NCBI GenBank assembly: GCA_034509495.1
Contig: CM067503.1
Coordinates: 6,963,615-7,027,614, forward strand
Source of the DNA: Acestrorhynchus altus
Taxonomy: Eukaryota > Chordata > Actinopteri > Characiformes > Acestrorhynchidae
Length of the DNA stretch: 64,000 nt
Direction: 5' to 3'
Part shown: in pieces, positions 20,499-31,139 of the stretch
Numbering within the stretch: position 1 is the first letter of the stretch
Layout of the letters: every line of letters begins with the position of its first letter
The notes under the pieces: model-generated
The model's database searches: none
What the model was told of the DNA's origin: nothing
What the model saw: the letters and a program-made list of their open reading frames with translations, nothing else
Position numbers and translations under genes: made by a program

Positions 20499-20571
20499 CA
20501 GCCTCTTTACTTCTAAAGGTCTTCATCCCTTCATCCATATGTGTCTTTATCCCTAAGAAGTAAAGAGGCTG
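20499..20571. other. hairpin with 16-bp perfect arms
   Basis: CAGCCTCTTTACTTCT at 20499-20514 is exactly complementary to AGAAGTAAAGAGGCTG at 20556-20571. Pairing continues inward about ten more bases with two or three mismatches, leaving a loop near 31 nt. Size and shape are compatible with a microRNA precursor or a small foldback element. The arms match no microRNA that I remember. Expression is unknown. Confidence 0.6.
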
Positions 20572-20579
20572 TTGTATGC

Positions 20580-21720
20580 TTTAGTATATATAAACCAATC
20601 ATGTAAAGATGAATTATTACTGCTGTTGGTGCATAAAACTACAAGAACATTAAACTGTAAGTGGACTCGTGGGAAAGACTAAAATGTGGAATAAGGACAC
20701 AAGTGTCTCTAGGGTGTTTTCCAGACTCTTTTCAGAAGCTGTCTGCTTGTAGTGGGAGGCGTTTTCCCCCCAAAATAATCACGTTACGTTAACGGGGCAT
20801 GCAGTAATCCAACATGTTCAGCTCATGGGCGGTGCTTACGTCATTGCAGTGCCTACTTGAGTCACAAAGACACTATCAGAAGAGCTAAACGGTGAGCTCT
20901 GCAAGACTATAGCACCACACTACAGAGAAACTGCAGCCAATCAGTTCCGTAATACAAATAATACCAATGCAGGCTTTTAATCTTAATGAAATCTTCAAAT
21001 TATGGATTATGTGCTGCAACATCTGCACCATCACGTACACTGGGACCATACTGAGCAACTACAGACGCTCTATCTTCATCACTGCTCCTGCTAATCTATG
21101 TTTCTAATTGCCAAAATGCACTCGATACTATCAGACCTGTATCTGCATGTGTGCTGTAAATCAGCAGTGAGGGGACAGTCGCAGTGCTGATTGCATTTAG
21201 ACAGATGAGTTAAGGTCCTTGACTTCATCAACGTGTTTAAAACGGCCGCGCTGTCCTGCTCTTCACCTGTCCTCTCTTATTTCATCTAGAGCTTTCAGCT
21301 GTCCGGACACTATAACCTGCCCTCTGGGAGCTGTCCTGAAGGACAGCCATCAGCTGCGAGGCCCACCATGAGTGCTAATATAGTTCGTATAGAGAACGTA
21401 CACTGGTAGGCCAAGTGTTCAATTATACGCTGTTCTACCAAAACAGCTCCAGATCACGTGAGGAATGGACTCCGTAACACCTCTGAAGTCACCTCTGTGG
21501 TTTATGGCACCGAGACACTGGCAGCAGCTCCTTTAAGTTCTGCAAGTTTCAAGTTGGAACCACCATGAAAATGATTAGTTTTCCAAGCATATCTAACAGA
21601 TCCTTGATCAATCTGCAGCACTTTGAACTGCTCATGATGTTCCTCAAACCGTTCCTGAAAAATGTGGCAGGGTGTAAGACCCTGTTTCTACACTTCGTAC
21701 ACATTTTAATGAAATCCACA
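20580..21720. other. unassigned; candidate conserved block 21120-21480
   Basis: 20740-20880 has CACGTTACGTTAACG and a half-CRE (TTACGTCATTG). 21120-21480 is complex with GCTGATTGCATTTAGAC near 21188, GTTCAATTATACGC near 21417 and an E-box CACGTG near 21455. No open frame of note. The regulatory role is inferred from texture only. Confidence 0.27.
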
Positions 21721-21721
21721 G

Positions 21722-22050
21722 ACATCACCCTGTTCTTCAAAGGTCAGGACCTTAGAGGACTGCCACAGAGCAGGTAAATGTATGGGTGGTGGGTCATTCT
21801 CAGCACTGCAGTGACACTGGTGTGTTAGTGTGTGTTGCTCTGGTGGGAGTGGTTCAGACACAGCAGTGCTGCTGGAATGATTAGACCCCTCAGTGGCACT
21901 GCTGGACCGAGGATAGCCCACCAACCAGAAATATCCAGCCAACAGCATCTGGTGAGCACTGACGATGGACCAGAGGATGACCAACACAAACTGTACAGAA
22001 ACAGACATCTTCATGGTGGAGCAACTAAGTAGGAGTGCTGAATAGAGTGC
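21722..22050 (+). mobile_element. family B non-autonomous element, copy 3, partial
   Basis: Starts inside the element at ACCCTGTTCTTCAAAGGTCA and keeps GACTGCCACAGAGCAGG, TCATTCTCAGCACTGCAGTG, TGTGTTAGTGTGTGTTGC, CACAGCAGTGCTGCTGGA and a rearranged right half (CCACCAACCAGAAATATCC). The 126-codon minus frame over it is a by-product of this repeat. Confidence 0.8.
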
Positions 22051-22054
22051 CAAC

Positions 22055-22735
22055 ACTATTCCTGTATTGTACAATATAACTAGCATATAAATAATTCTAC
22101 TTTTCCTGTATTGTGCAATATTTTGGGTGTAGTGGTCATAATTTCATCACCTACATAAGGCACTACATAGGGAGTATGGGGCATTTTAGAATTGCCCACT
22201 GGTAGAAAGTTACTTTAGCAACAACAGATAAGTGACTGAGCACTTTCAAACTTTTTTATCACTCGCTCACCCTTTTCGAGCTCAAAATGTTTCACATTGT
22301 GTAGTAATAGTCAGGCCTGATTGGGTCAGGTCTCAAAATTATTGGTTTGGACTCAGTTTTGTGTCTGTGCAAAGATCTAACTGGGAGCTGTGAAAGAAAC
22401 ACCAAAATGGGCAAGACATGGGTTACTCCAGGAGCAAGCGTAGCAATCAGTGGCCTATAGAAACAGCATAGCTGTCTAATGGCTGCCAGTTCAGGTCACT
22501 GAGTCTTGTGCCTGCCTCATATTATCTATTATGTAGCTCTGACCCCTGTGAAATAAGCTGTCCCTCCCTCCTCCCCAAATGTCACCGTATAATCGAAAAT
22601 CTAATAATCTAATTTCAGCTATACAATGAAAGAGAACATTGAACAATGTCACCATAAAGATGTCCTTTTCCGTTAGGCTTTCCTATGATTCATGAAACTA
22701 TGGGTCACCGCTGGTGATGTCATCTCAATACATCA
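22055..22735. other. unassigned stretch
   Basis: No gene or repeat family recognised. Confidence 0.3.
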
Positions 22736-22736
22736 C

Positions 22737-22920
22737 TGTCCACTTTATTATAGTTACACTTACTGCCCATTTTATCAGGTCCACCCAGGTCCACTATATA
22801 GAAGACTGTGTTGAAGTACACAATCTGTCAGTCGCCCATTATACACTCTTAAAATAAAGGTGCCAAGTTATTTGCGAGATGCCCAAGAAGAACCAGTTTC
22901 TCCAGCTTCCACTTTTGAAT
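22737..22920 (+). mobile_element. family B end fragment, then family M element fragment
   Basis: 22737-22835 holds decayed family B terminal words (ACTGCCCATTTTATCAGGTC, ACTATATAGAAG). At 22846 begins ACTCTTAAAATAAAGGTGCC with AGAAGAACCAGTTTC, the start of a common short element (family M here) also seen at 55005 and 58078. Confidence 0.6.
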
Positions 22921-24580
22921 AAACACATTTAATACGGTGAACACATTCGTACCTCCACGCACACGGTGAAGGACATCACAGGCTTCTTAGCTACTTCTAA
23001 AGCCTTTCTATTCTTGCGAAACTGAGAAACGCTACAGGCTGTGACCATCCTGCACGCATCAATGTCCTTTCTCCTCTGTTTCAACCCAAGCTCTCCTCTT
23101 TCACATCAGCCATCCAGTCTTGACAGCACGTTGACTAAGGCCTTTCTGAGTACTGCAGGTCACAGCTCTGCAGAATTCGCACAGCACCTGGAGCTCCTCT
23201 CACCTTCTCACTCCCTGTCTGGAGACCACGGCACAGCCAGCAACACCTCCACACATATTTCCACCAGGAAAGGAAGAGTGTGGAGCCTAGGCAGGCAGCA
23301 GGCAAAGCTCCAGCTGCACAGCTGCACTTTACACATGAGGTGTGATTTCAGCAGCTCATGTTATGTGGTCAAAAGAACTGACGGAGATAAACAGAGGCAT
23401 TGATGGTGAAACAGTAACAGTAACAGTATTTCACCACTATGATTTGGGCTGTAACTCTGGGTACTGTTAAACTGGGTAATTACAATGCTGAATATAGTGA
23501 ACAGATGTGCACAACAGAACTGGAATTATATTAGAATCAATAAATATTGAACAGACATCACATGCATGACCATAAAACTATAATTTGTCATTTTCATAAA
23601 TTTCATAAATTTTCCAACCCATTTTGTCCCTGTAAGAACACTGTTTGTGTTCTATGTCTATAGTAAGTGCAAGTAAACAGTTTATCTACAAACATTTTTG
23701 CAGTCATACTTCATGTATTTTTGAGATAAAATAAGTAATATATCTAATAAAATACATTTTATTACAATAAAGGAAAGTTTTACTGGTCTAAACCTGATTA
23801 GTGCGCCCCCAACTGGTTGAAAATTGAGTTCTGTGTCTGTGTCTGTAACTCCACCTCAATTGATGATGAAATAGACAGTATTTCTTCCTCTAATGTTTAG
23901 CCGTGGTCCCCCACTGGTTACTGGGGAGATACCTCTAACCTGTTCCCTCCTCATTAAACCCCACCTCCGCACTTCTCAACCCCCAATGTGCTGACTCATA
24001 CTGAGGGTGGATGTATACTGAGGGAGTAGTTGTATTCGAGTTGGGCTCAGATAAGGCTTGCTCCTGGGCTCCCCCTGTAGGAAATGTAAAGTGAAAGAAG
24101 CATGTGGATGTAGGTGGCAGTTACATTTACAGGATTTTACATGAATATGACAGAGCCTTATGCAGTTCTTGTAAGCGCTGCCCTTCTTACTTCACCAAGG
24201 TTCCATAGTGCCGTTAGTACCGTGTCGAGACAGAGTCAGAGGAGCGTCGCAAAGATTTTGAAGCTGCTATTTTAAGGTGATCGTTTCAATTTTTGTTGAT
24301 ATTGTGTGCAGTAATACTCCACAAACACACTCCACTCATCTTTGTCTGTTTGCTCATTCATTTCGATATATTTTTTTAGCAGATATGACGTGTATGTACT
24401 ATAAAAATGAACAGTTTTCACTAAACAAGACATACTGGCATGATATTACAAATCTGTAATGTGCCTCGTTCAAAAAGCTGTCTGTGCTGTAATTCACAAG
24501 CTCCATCTAAACATCACTTTCATTACAATCTAAGAATAGAGGCTTTTCATTCATCCACATCACACCGCTGTCTCTATCTT
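22921..24580. other. unassigned stretch
   Basis: No repeat ends or RNA genes found. A 120-codon plus frame at 23041-23403 is serine/histidine-rich and has no recognisable domain or splice context. 23560-23780 is AT-rich. I do not call a gene. Confidence 0.3.
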
Positions 24581-24589
24581 TCCCACAAG

Positions 24590-24860
24590 GCTGTGAGAAG
24601 CGCTGTGATTTTATGGGATGCATCAGGGACAATCATTAAAAGGCAGCTGAAGGATCAGCTGGGGGCTTTAATGGTGGTGCCTCCAAGAAGCCAGGAGGGG
24701 GGGGCGCAGCATGTCGCCGCAAATAAACCAACACGCTTCTCCAATTAGGTCGAGGCATGTAGTGCCATGATCGGCAGTGCTGGCGTGAGGGTGTGGTCTC
24801 TGTGGACTCTGAAGCTGAGCAGGAAGGACGGACTTTACTCAACATTTAAGGGCCCAAGTT
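24590..24860. other. candidate conserved non-coding element
   Basis: Compact complex block with GGGACAATCATTAAAAGG near 24627, GGGGCTTTAATGGTGG near 24661, AAATAAACCAACACGC near 24721 (forkhead-like TAAACA relative) and CTCCAATTAGGTCGAGG near 24739. No coding signal beyond chance frames. The regulatory role is inferred. Confidence 0.38.
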
Positions 24861-25239
24861 CTACACGTTTCCCTGCGTTAATGAGGTCCCTAACTAGTGG
24901 TCCTACCTTTTCTCAATGCACTTCATCGCACTATTCGAACAGGACAATGCTCATCTGCATACTGCGGCTGTCTTGAAGACAGATACTTTGCCAGACCTAT
25001 CCCTGTCTGGGTTGCTGTTGGACTTATTAGACAGAATAAACCTCATAATGCTCATATCTAAACGTGCTAATGACAATAAGATTTGAGCTCATAGAATGAT
25101 TTGCAGTAAACGTGGTAAAAAGAAAAACAAATGGTGCAAATAAAACTTCACAAAGTTCAAGTTACTAAAACGTCAGATAGACTAGGGATTTCACTAGCAG
25201 GTACACTCTCACTCCATGAACCTGATACCAGAACCACAA

Positions 25240-25590
25240 CCTAGTGACTCAACCGGGACATGCACCCCAGTTGAAACTCCGATTCACACCCCAGACACTT
25301 GACTTGGACTCGCTCTTCAGAAACTCTGCACTCAATTCAGATTCAAAATCACAAAACTGTGCAGGAATCCAGGCCTCCAGGACTGAAGTTCTCCACCCCT
25401 ACCTCAGAGACTCAGATTCACTCCCCAGAGACTTCACTCTGACTTTGAACCCCCAGGAGACCCGGCTCAGATTCACTTCCCAGACACTTGAGATTTGACT
25501 CTTGAGATTTTGACCTGACTTATACTTGAACCCAGAAATTAGAGTTCAGTAAGACCCAACTCAGAATCACTCCTCAGAGACTTGGGGGGG
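25240..25590 (-). repeat. degenerate AGTCTCTGGGG minisatellite, copy 1
   Basis: On the plus strand, CCCCAGAGACTT / CAGATTCACTCC / TTGAGATTTGACTC boxes recur about every 25-45 bp. The reverse complement (AAGTCTCTGGGG, GTGAATCTGAG, GAGTCAAATCTCAAG) is the unit of the longer array at 50425-51150. The 84-codon frame here, with repeated L-R-F-T-x-Q-T-L, is the translated repeat. From 24861 to 25239 there is no recognised feature. Confidence 0.8.
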
Positions 25591-25768
25591 GACACACTGC
25601 CCACCTTTCTGGACCTGTTACATTGCACCAAATATCCACAGTCATTAAACATTGCAATAAATAACACAGGAAAACATCATACAAAGCCAATTAGTACCAG
25701 TTAGCTTTGGCTGAATTGTGTTGAGGTAATCGTTTATATTTCAGGTAACATTTTATTCATTTGTGTTT

Positions 25769-25788
25769 ATATATATATATATATATAT
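25769..25788 (+). repeat. (AT)n microsatellite
   Basis: Ten AT units in an AT-rich setting. Flanks 25590-25760 and 25790-25995 are unassigned. Confidence 0.9.
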
Positions 25789-25999
25789 AAACAGACAGGC
25801 CCTGGGTGCTGGGAACTGCATTCTCACTGCCTCCTCAGTAACTCTTTCCTCACACATCCTTCTTCATTCAGACTGCAGCATCAAGACAACAATAGTTAAT
25901 TAACAAGTCAATTAAATGCTCAGAGCTGGGAAAGACTGAGCTTGCCCTGGTGCGTAAACATGCCTCCAATGGCCTCGCAGTATCACTCAGTCACTCTTA

Positions 26000-26275
26000 C
26001 AATGCATGCTTCTATTAGATTTTCAAGCATTGCTATGCACATTTGATTGCACTCAGTAACAAGAGCAAGTGAGAGCAGGATGTTGGATGATCACCACCAC
26101 ACCTCATCCCTGAGCTCCATTATTGCAGAGAACTGAATTCTACTGCTTCACAGCTCAATGTGGGCATGGTGTAGGCGTGGTGCCAATAGATCATGTTTAT
26201 CTGCCACAGAGAGTCCTACTTCTTTACAGGGACAAGACAAGCAATGGGTGCAACTTAAAGAACTGGAAGGCAATC
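26000..26275 (+). mobile_element. family A MITE, copy 5, internal part
   Basis: TTCTATTAGATTTTCAAGCA, AGGATGTTGGATGATCACCA, ACAGAGAGTCCTACTTC, TTACAGGGACAAGACAAGC and AATGGGTGCAACTTAAAG are family A internal blocks in order. Both terminal repeats are gone. Confidence 0.78.
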
Positions 26276-26392
26276 ATTAGGAAGGGGGCAGTGTGTCTCT
26301 CCTAGTGAAGGATTTTCTGGCTTTGAAAAGGTCGAACGGTTCGAATACAGTCACACTTTTCTTTCAGTGTAGGCTAGCATCATGGGCAGAGA

Positions 26393-26545
26393 GCGCCATC
26401 TAGCCACCCAGAGAACGTACGGCCAATTTTTTTGGTATCTCAGACTCCAGCGGCCGATGGCAAGCAGCTTGACCCAGGATTTGAACCTGTGATCGTCAGA
26501 TCATAGTGGTAGCAGATTGGACCGCTGATGTTAGGGTCTCCTCTT
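26393..26545 (-). mobile_element. tRNA-derived SINE, copy 1
   Basis: GGATTTGAACCTGTGATCGT near 26479 is, on the minus strand, a B-box-like GGTTCAAATCC preceded by a tRNA-like head ending near GACCGCTGA. The body continues left through GGCAAGCAGCTTGACCC to a GCGCCATCTAGCC edge. It shares its order with 41216-41350 and a scrap at 32170-32212. It is not a functional tRNA: the A box is degenerate and there is no cloverleaf. Confidence 0.6.
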
Positions 26546-26769
26546 CATGGAAGCACTGTTTCTTTAAGTAGGCCACAGTACTTTTCCACATGCTAGCATC
26601 AACACCCTCCAACTGTCATTCTGAAGCTGTTCTCCGGTCACTGTCAGGGCAAAGTACAATGAATCACTAATCATCAGTACATGCTAAGAATCTCCAGCAG
26701 CCCCAGTGTAACCTGCAGTCAGCACATGGGGCATGCAACTCACTCAGCAAGGGTCTGAGGGCCAGGTTG
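26546..26769. other. unassigned stretch
   Basis: Nothing recognised. Confidence 0.25.
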
Positions 26770-26990
26770 AAGAACCTGCGAGCGTGAGTGGAATCGCTGA
26801 GTGTTTACTCTCCTAATCTGCCAGTCTCGCGCTTGAGTTTCTAAAGGGAAACTATGAATGTTTAATGGCGCAGATCATTATTGAGAGGAAGAGGAAGATA
26901 GGGAGCTTCTTTTCAGGCTTATTCTGAGACGCCAAGTCTCTATTAAATGCCCCTCGTTGTCTTTAGACAAACTGTATCCATATTCAAGCA
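26770..26990. other. candidate conserved non-coding element
   Basis: Complex block with CTCTCCTAATCTGCCAG near 26808, GTTTAATGGCGCAGATCATT near 26859 and TCTCTATTAAATGCCC near 26936. It is repeat-free and has no coding evidence. Confidence 0.35.
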
Positions 26991-27795
26991 CTTGAAGAAC
27001 AAGGATAACAGCAGTGCAGTACTTCAGTAGAAGTAAATGCAACATTAGAGTATATAAATATGCTTGGTATTCATTATGGTTGGTACTGTTCACATTTGTA
27101 CTGATACTGGTACTGGTACCCAGTGGTACCCAATGGTACCCAACTTTACTTTACTCTTTAATGTTGTACAAATGTTGTTTAAAAAGTCCATTTTTCTCAG
27201 TTTCAGCTTTTTTTAATTTTTATAAACATGTTGTTACACAGCACAACTACACTGTCCCTCCCTCTCCCATCCCAAACCATCCTTACATCTCCAGTCTCTC
27301 ATCTGGACAATCTAATCAACTCATTTGGCCACAGTTTGGCCACTGCTAGTTTTATTGGACTGACAAAGTTTGGAACATAGTACAGAATACAGTTATACTG
27401 TTGCTGTAGTAACAATATCATTTCCATTGCATTTATTCAAGCAATATATGAACAATAAAGACATTTGTAGTTTATATTTCAATGCAGGACTCCCAGAAAG
27501 TTCCACTTTCCTCTGATGATGTGTGTGTTGTGTGAAACAAGTGTTTCAAGTGTTGTGAAAGGGTTCTTGGCCTTCGTGCACACCATGCCTAACCTCGCAC
27601 ACAGCTGCAGAATGGCCTTGCTTTCTTTCACTTTCAGTCTGGACGTCTTTTGTTTCGACACACTATGGTCACTACACTCTGGTATGACAGTGAAGGGAAA
27701 CGTTGTCTCTTCTTTTATAAATGCTCAGGTTATGAGTGCTGTTATGACCAGCTTTGCAGAAATGTTGCAGAAAATGTCTTCAGTGTTAAGTTGTG
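26991..27795. other. unassigned stretch
   Basis: GGTACC words cluster at 27104-27140 as a short degenerate tandem. A frame of 111 codons (27014-27349) and one of 103 (27516-27827) lack recognisable domains. No other feature. Confidence 0.3.
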
Positions 27796-27799
27796 AAAA

Positions 27800-27821
27800 G
27801 GGGGGTGGGTGTGGGTGGGGG
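27800..27821 (+). other. canonical G-quadruplex motif
   Basis: Four runs of at least three G (six, three, three, five) separated by loops of one to three bases. This satisfies the usual G3+N1-7 pattern with very short loops, so a stable quadruplex is expected on the plus strand. Confidence 0.75.
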
Positions 27822-28114
27822 TGCTGAATAACGTCAACTAAATGATGTAATATGAGCATATTATCACTTTAACACAAACATCTTTCATTCCAACTCGGAG
27901 GCCTTTTCCAGAGAAGTTCTTGCACCACGAGAGGACGGCAGTAACACACAGCAGGTGTCGACTGCATGGACCACCCTGCGTGAACACTGAGGCACAGCAG
28001 GAGGCAGGAGAGGAAGGACGAGAATGTGGCTTGCTCACAGTGTGTTAGAGTCATTTCAGGCTGAGATAGAGCATTCAGGCAGTGCAGCCAGTGAGGTTAA
28101 CTCCCCTGTGCCAT

Positions 28115-28159
28115 ACACACACACACACAGAAACACACACACACACACACACACACACA
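28115..28159 (+). repeat. (CA)n microsatellite
   Basis: CA tract interrupted once by AGAAAC at about 28129-28133. 27830-28110 upstream is complex with no recognised feature. Confidence 0.93.
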
Positions 28160-28314
28160 TGCAAGCGCACAAGCACATACGTATGTATAACTAGTGTGCT
28201 CAATGGAAACATCTGAGTGTTCATTTACCTATAGTGTAGCCTCTCTTCAGTTCGCTGCATCGTGGGCTGCGCCGCTGGGAATTAGTGGTGTTGTTTTCTT
28301 GCACCTCGAATGTG

Positions 28315-28328
28315 GTTGTCCTGGCAAC
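28315..28328. promoter_or_regulatory. RFX X-box-like palindrome
   Basis: GTTGTCCTGGCAAC: two RFX half sites (GTTGTC and GGCAAC) as an inverted repeat with a two-base spacer, the arrangement RFX factors bind. It sits in a complex repeat-free block (28260-28460). Binding is inferred from the motif only. Confidence 0.45.
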
Positions 28329-28535
28329 AGGTGGCGAGGACCTGTTTAAGGACAGCCCCGGGATCAGGCTGGCTGGGAAGCCTTGAGGAGCAATATCTAC
28401 CGACTGGGACTTCTTCTTCAGTCTGCAATGGAGAGCAGAGACAAAGCATGAATGCTACATGCAGCTGTGCTGAGCCAGAGTCAACTGTTACATATCCACA
28501 ATCCGTTTCATTACGACCTCTGCCTTCCACTTACT

Positions 28536-28655
28536 GGCCACTTTATTAGAAACCCTTTCCTGGAAACACCTTCTGCTCTTTGGCCATTTTATTAGAAACG
28601 CATACCATCTACGCTTTGGCCACTTTATCAGAAACGCCTACCTTCTACTCTTTGT
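28536..28655 (+). repeat. three-copy GGCCACTTTATTAGAAAC tandem
   Basis: GGCC(A)xTTTATxAGAAAC starts at 28536, 28582 and 28618 (steps of 46 and 36 bp), each followed by a CTTTCC or CTACC-type box and CTCTT. The word resembles a common fish interspersed repeat, here locally amplified. Confidence 0.7.
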
Positions 28656-28659
28656 GGGG

Positions 28660-29325
28660 TAAAAAAGTCCTCAGAGGATGGAACTATATAGTTTATCATG
28701 CTGTATTGCATTGTATCAAATCATTTCGAGCTTGTGGCCAGCTCAAGGCTAACATATTTGTGTCTACAGAATTATGCTCTAAAGTACATTATAATACTGA
28801 ATATTGTTCCATTGGCATAGATTATTTATTTCTCTATTTATTGTGAATCTGGACAAAAAAGCCTCACTTGAGTCAATAGATGAGTCAACTCTGAGCAATG
28901 ACTCACTGGGCATGACTCAATACATACACATATATGCAGCCAGGATTTCAACAGATGAGCTCTAATCCATAGATATATACAGTAGGTAGACTGTGTGTCG
29001 TAACTACCAGATGTGCAGGCATGGCAATCACAGATGGGCCCTATAACACCTTTGTTGGACTCACTACAGATCACTTCTTACTCAGATCACTACTTTACAC
29101 CCCTGACTCACCTTTTGCTAGAACAGGTTCATATATTGAAAAGGGAATGACACCGTATGCTTTACTGTAAGCTTACGTTAGGGTACAGATTCATAAGTAT
29201 TTATATGATAACAAATCCTGTACACCGTCTAGGAAGTCCGGAGCACAGCATGTTATTTCTTGGTGAATCAGGACAAGGCTGAGGCTGGTTTGTTACCCTG
29301 GCAGCACAGAGTGACACTGAATCAG
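28660..29325. other. unassigned stretch
   Basis: No feature recognised. AT-rich around 28680-28860. A group of GAGTCA words near 28870-28920 gives a locally repetitive texture. Confidence 0.25.
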
Positions 29326-29329
29326 ATAT

Positions 29330-29525
29330 GTGCCATTTGTGAAAGGAAACCATTAACGACCGCTGAGATAGCAGGAACGAACAGAGCGCGTGAAACGAGG
29401 CTTAGTCCTGCGCCACACTGGCTTTTGTAACTCCAGACATAAAATGAAAAAAATGCGTATTAAGCCAGACATGCTCTCCTGCTTTCACTGTTACCCACAA
29501 TAACTCAATGTGACACGTCTATGCA
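29330..29525. other. candidate conserved non-coding element
   Basis: Complex block with GGAAACCATTAACGACCGC near 29345, ATAAAATGAAAAAAATGCG near 29440 and ACAATAACTCAATGTGACAC near 29497. Repeat-free. Ends before a Tc1 remnant. Confidence 0.3.
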
Positions 29526-29575
29526 TGGCAGGACTGGCTAACTGCATACCTGCACTGTATGGACAAAAGATTGAA

Positions 29576-29782
29576 AGCCAAGAATGTGTAAACCTGCATC
29601 AAGGCAAAGGGAGCTTTTGAAGAATCTCAAACAGATTCAACAGTGCTTTGTTGCGGTGACATGGTGGTGGAACCTTTATAGTCCTGATATTCACTGTTCA
29701 CTATTCTCATATGAAGGATAGTTTATAAAAAGGAAAACCACTAGGGGAGAAGGTGTGCCCAAACCTCTGACTGGTGCTGCGG
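29576..29782 (+). mobile_element. Tc1-like transposon 3' end
   Basis: GCCAAGAATGTGTAAACC, CATCAAGGCAAAGGGAG and TTTTGAAGAATCTCAAAC follow the end of the coding region of salmonid/cyprinid-type Tc1 elements. The terminal repeat GTGTGCCCAAACCTCTGACT, ending GGTGCTG, is the right end whose perfect form reads GTCCAAACTTTTGACTGGTA. No left part is present. CACTGTATGGACAAAAG at 29553 is a scrap of family A end sequence. Confidence 0.75.
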
Positions 29783-29886
29783 AGCTGTGGCAGCAGCTGT
29801 TTGTCAAGAACAAACACAAGCATCTCCCTGTGATGTTCCAAGCAAGCAATGACAACATGTGTTTGCTTTTCAGTGCCATGAGTCAG

Positions 29887-29895
29887 CAGAGAGAT

Positions 29896-29932
<37 letters not shown>
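29887..29932 (+). repeat. (GA)n microsatellite
   Basis: GAGATAGACAGAGAG start, then an uninterrupted GA run. Confidence 0.95.
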
Positions 29933-29934
<2 letters not shown>

Positions 29935-29937
<3 letters not shown>

Positions 29938-30535
29938 TGTGCAGAATGACATATCATGTCGAACATACAGCATCAAGACATCATCCTACAATCCTTTACC
30001 AACATCCATCAATTAATGAGGATCTTACTCGAGAGCTGCTTTATGCAGAGGAAACAGAAAAGGTAACAAGTTATTCCAGTAAAGGTAACGGTTCAGCCCA
30101 CAGCTGTTCTTATTGAGTATCCTACCTGTGACATATCATCTGATATGAGAACGATTAATCAATCAGGAATTGATTAAACGGTGTTGTCTAATAGGGCTGC
30201 AACAAACCATATATTCATTCAGACAAATAATCTATCGGTTGATAAATAATCGATAGGTTGGATATGAACTGGGACTTTTAAATGCTTTAAATGTGATGGA
30301 TGTTGTGTTTGCGGTGATGTGCTGTATTTAATGTCTACCAAACATACACTGTAGTCTGACGGCCAAAAAGCTGAAACATGGTAAATAAGGGATGTGCTCT
30401 GAGCGAGCTCAGTGATGGCTGAGAGAGATGGCATAGTCGGAGGGGAAAGTGAAATATGACATTATTGGCTAATTTTATTTTGACTCACACATTGGTAAAT
30501 GGTCAGGTAATGAAAATTCAAAAGTTACTTTAAGG
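29935..30535. other. unassigned; possible transposon end at 30190
   Basis: TAGGGCTGCAACAAACC near 30192 followed by repeated ATCGAT/TTGAT words resembles the outer end of a common fish hAT-type element, but only about 70 bp is present and no partner end was found. ACGATTAATCAATCAGG near 30151 is homeodomain-rich. Confidence 0.25.
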
Positions 30536-30931
30536 TAGGACTGGGTGACATGGACAAAAAGCCCCAAATCATATCCTGCTATTTTCTAACTGAATGCCGA
30601 TATATAATATTCGATATAATGATGAGAAAAATACAATGTGAAACAATGTGCACACCCCATGACACGACATGTTTTTTTTACAACATTTAAACTGAAATCT
30701 GATCTTCACTTATTCTTTATACACTAGGTCTTATGCTGCCTCCATAGTGTGGACATGAGAGCACACATGGGGTTGAGGGGAGCAGAGTAGAGGAGGAGCT
30801 GAGAGCAGGGGGTGGAGCAGAGTGAGGGAGCAAAAAAAAAAAATCAACTCAGTGCAATTTGTGCTCTGTTTATATCAGCATATCAATATATTCCAATATC
30901 AATACAAAAATGTATACATCACCCAGCCCTA
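30536..30931. mobile_element. complete short MITE with GGGCTGGG ends
   Basis: The left end TAGGACTGGGTGACATGG and right end ATACATCACCCAGCCCTA are inverted repeats, with a TA at each outer edge consistent with a TA target duplication. The 396-bp interior is AT-rich with ATATCGAT-type and (A)n words, and contains the poly-A at 30833-30842. It has no coding capacity. TA flanks favour a Tc1/mariner or related superfamily. Confidence 0.72.
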
Positions 30932-31082
30932 TGTAGAGATGGCAAAATGTATTTTCCAAATTCATGAGTTGATACAGCCTGAACTGTCAGCCCTGAAAAA
31001 CTGGTTCATATCAGTCAGACATCATTTACAATACCTTTCAGTAACACTACACAATATGTCTAGTAAAGAATATTGGCCTTCT

Positions 31083-31085
<3 letters not shown>

Positions 31086-31137
<52 letters not shown>
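31086..31137 (+). repeat. (GT)n microsatellite
   Basis: 26 uninterrupted GT units. It splits the 160-codon frame at 30822-31304, which I therefore do not treat as a gene. 31140-31675 has no recognised feature. Confidence 0.97.

Positions 31138-31139
<2 letters not shown>

Noticed and set aside
21706..22086. 126-codon minus frame as a gene
   Set aside because: It lies almost entirely in a family B non-coding element.
23041..23403. 120-codon plus-strand frame as a coding exon
   Set aside because: Serine/histidine-rich without a recognisable domain, and no convincing splice sites in frame.
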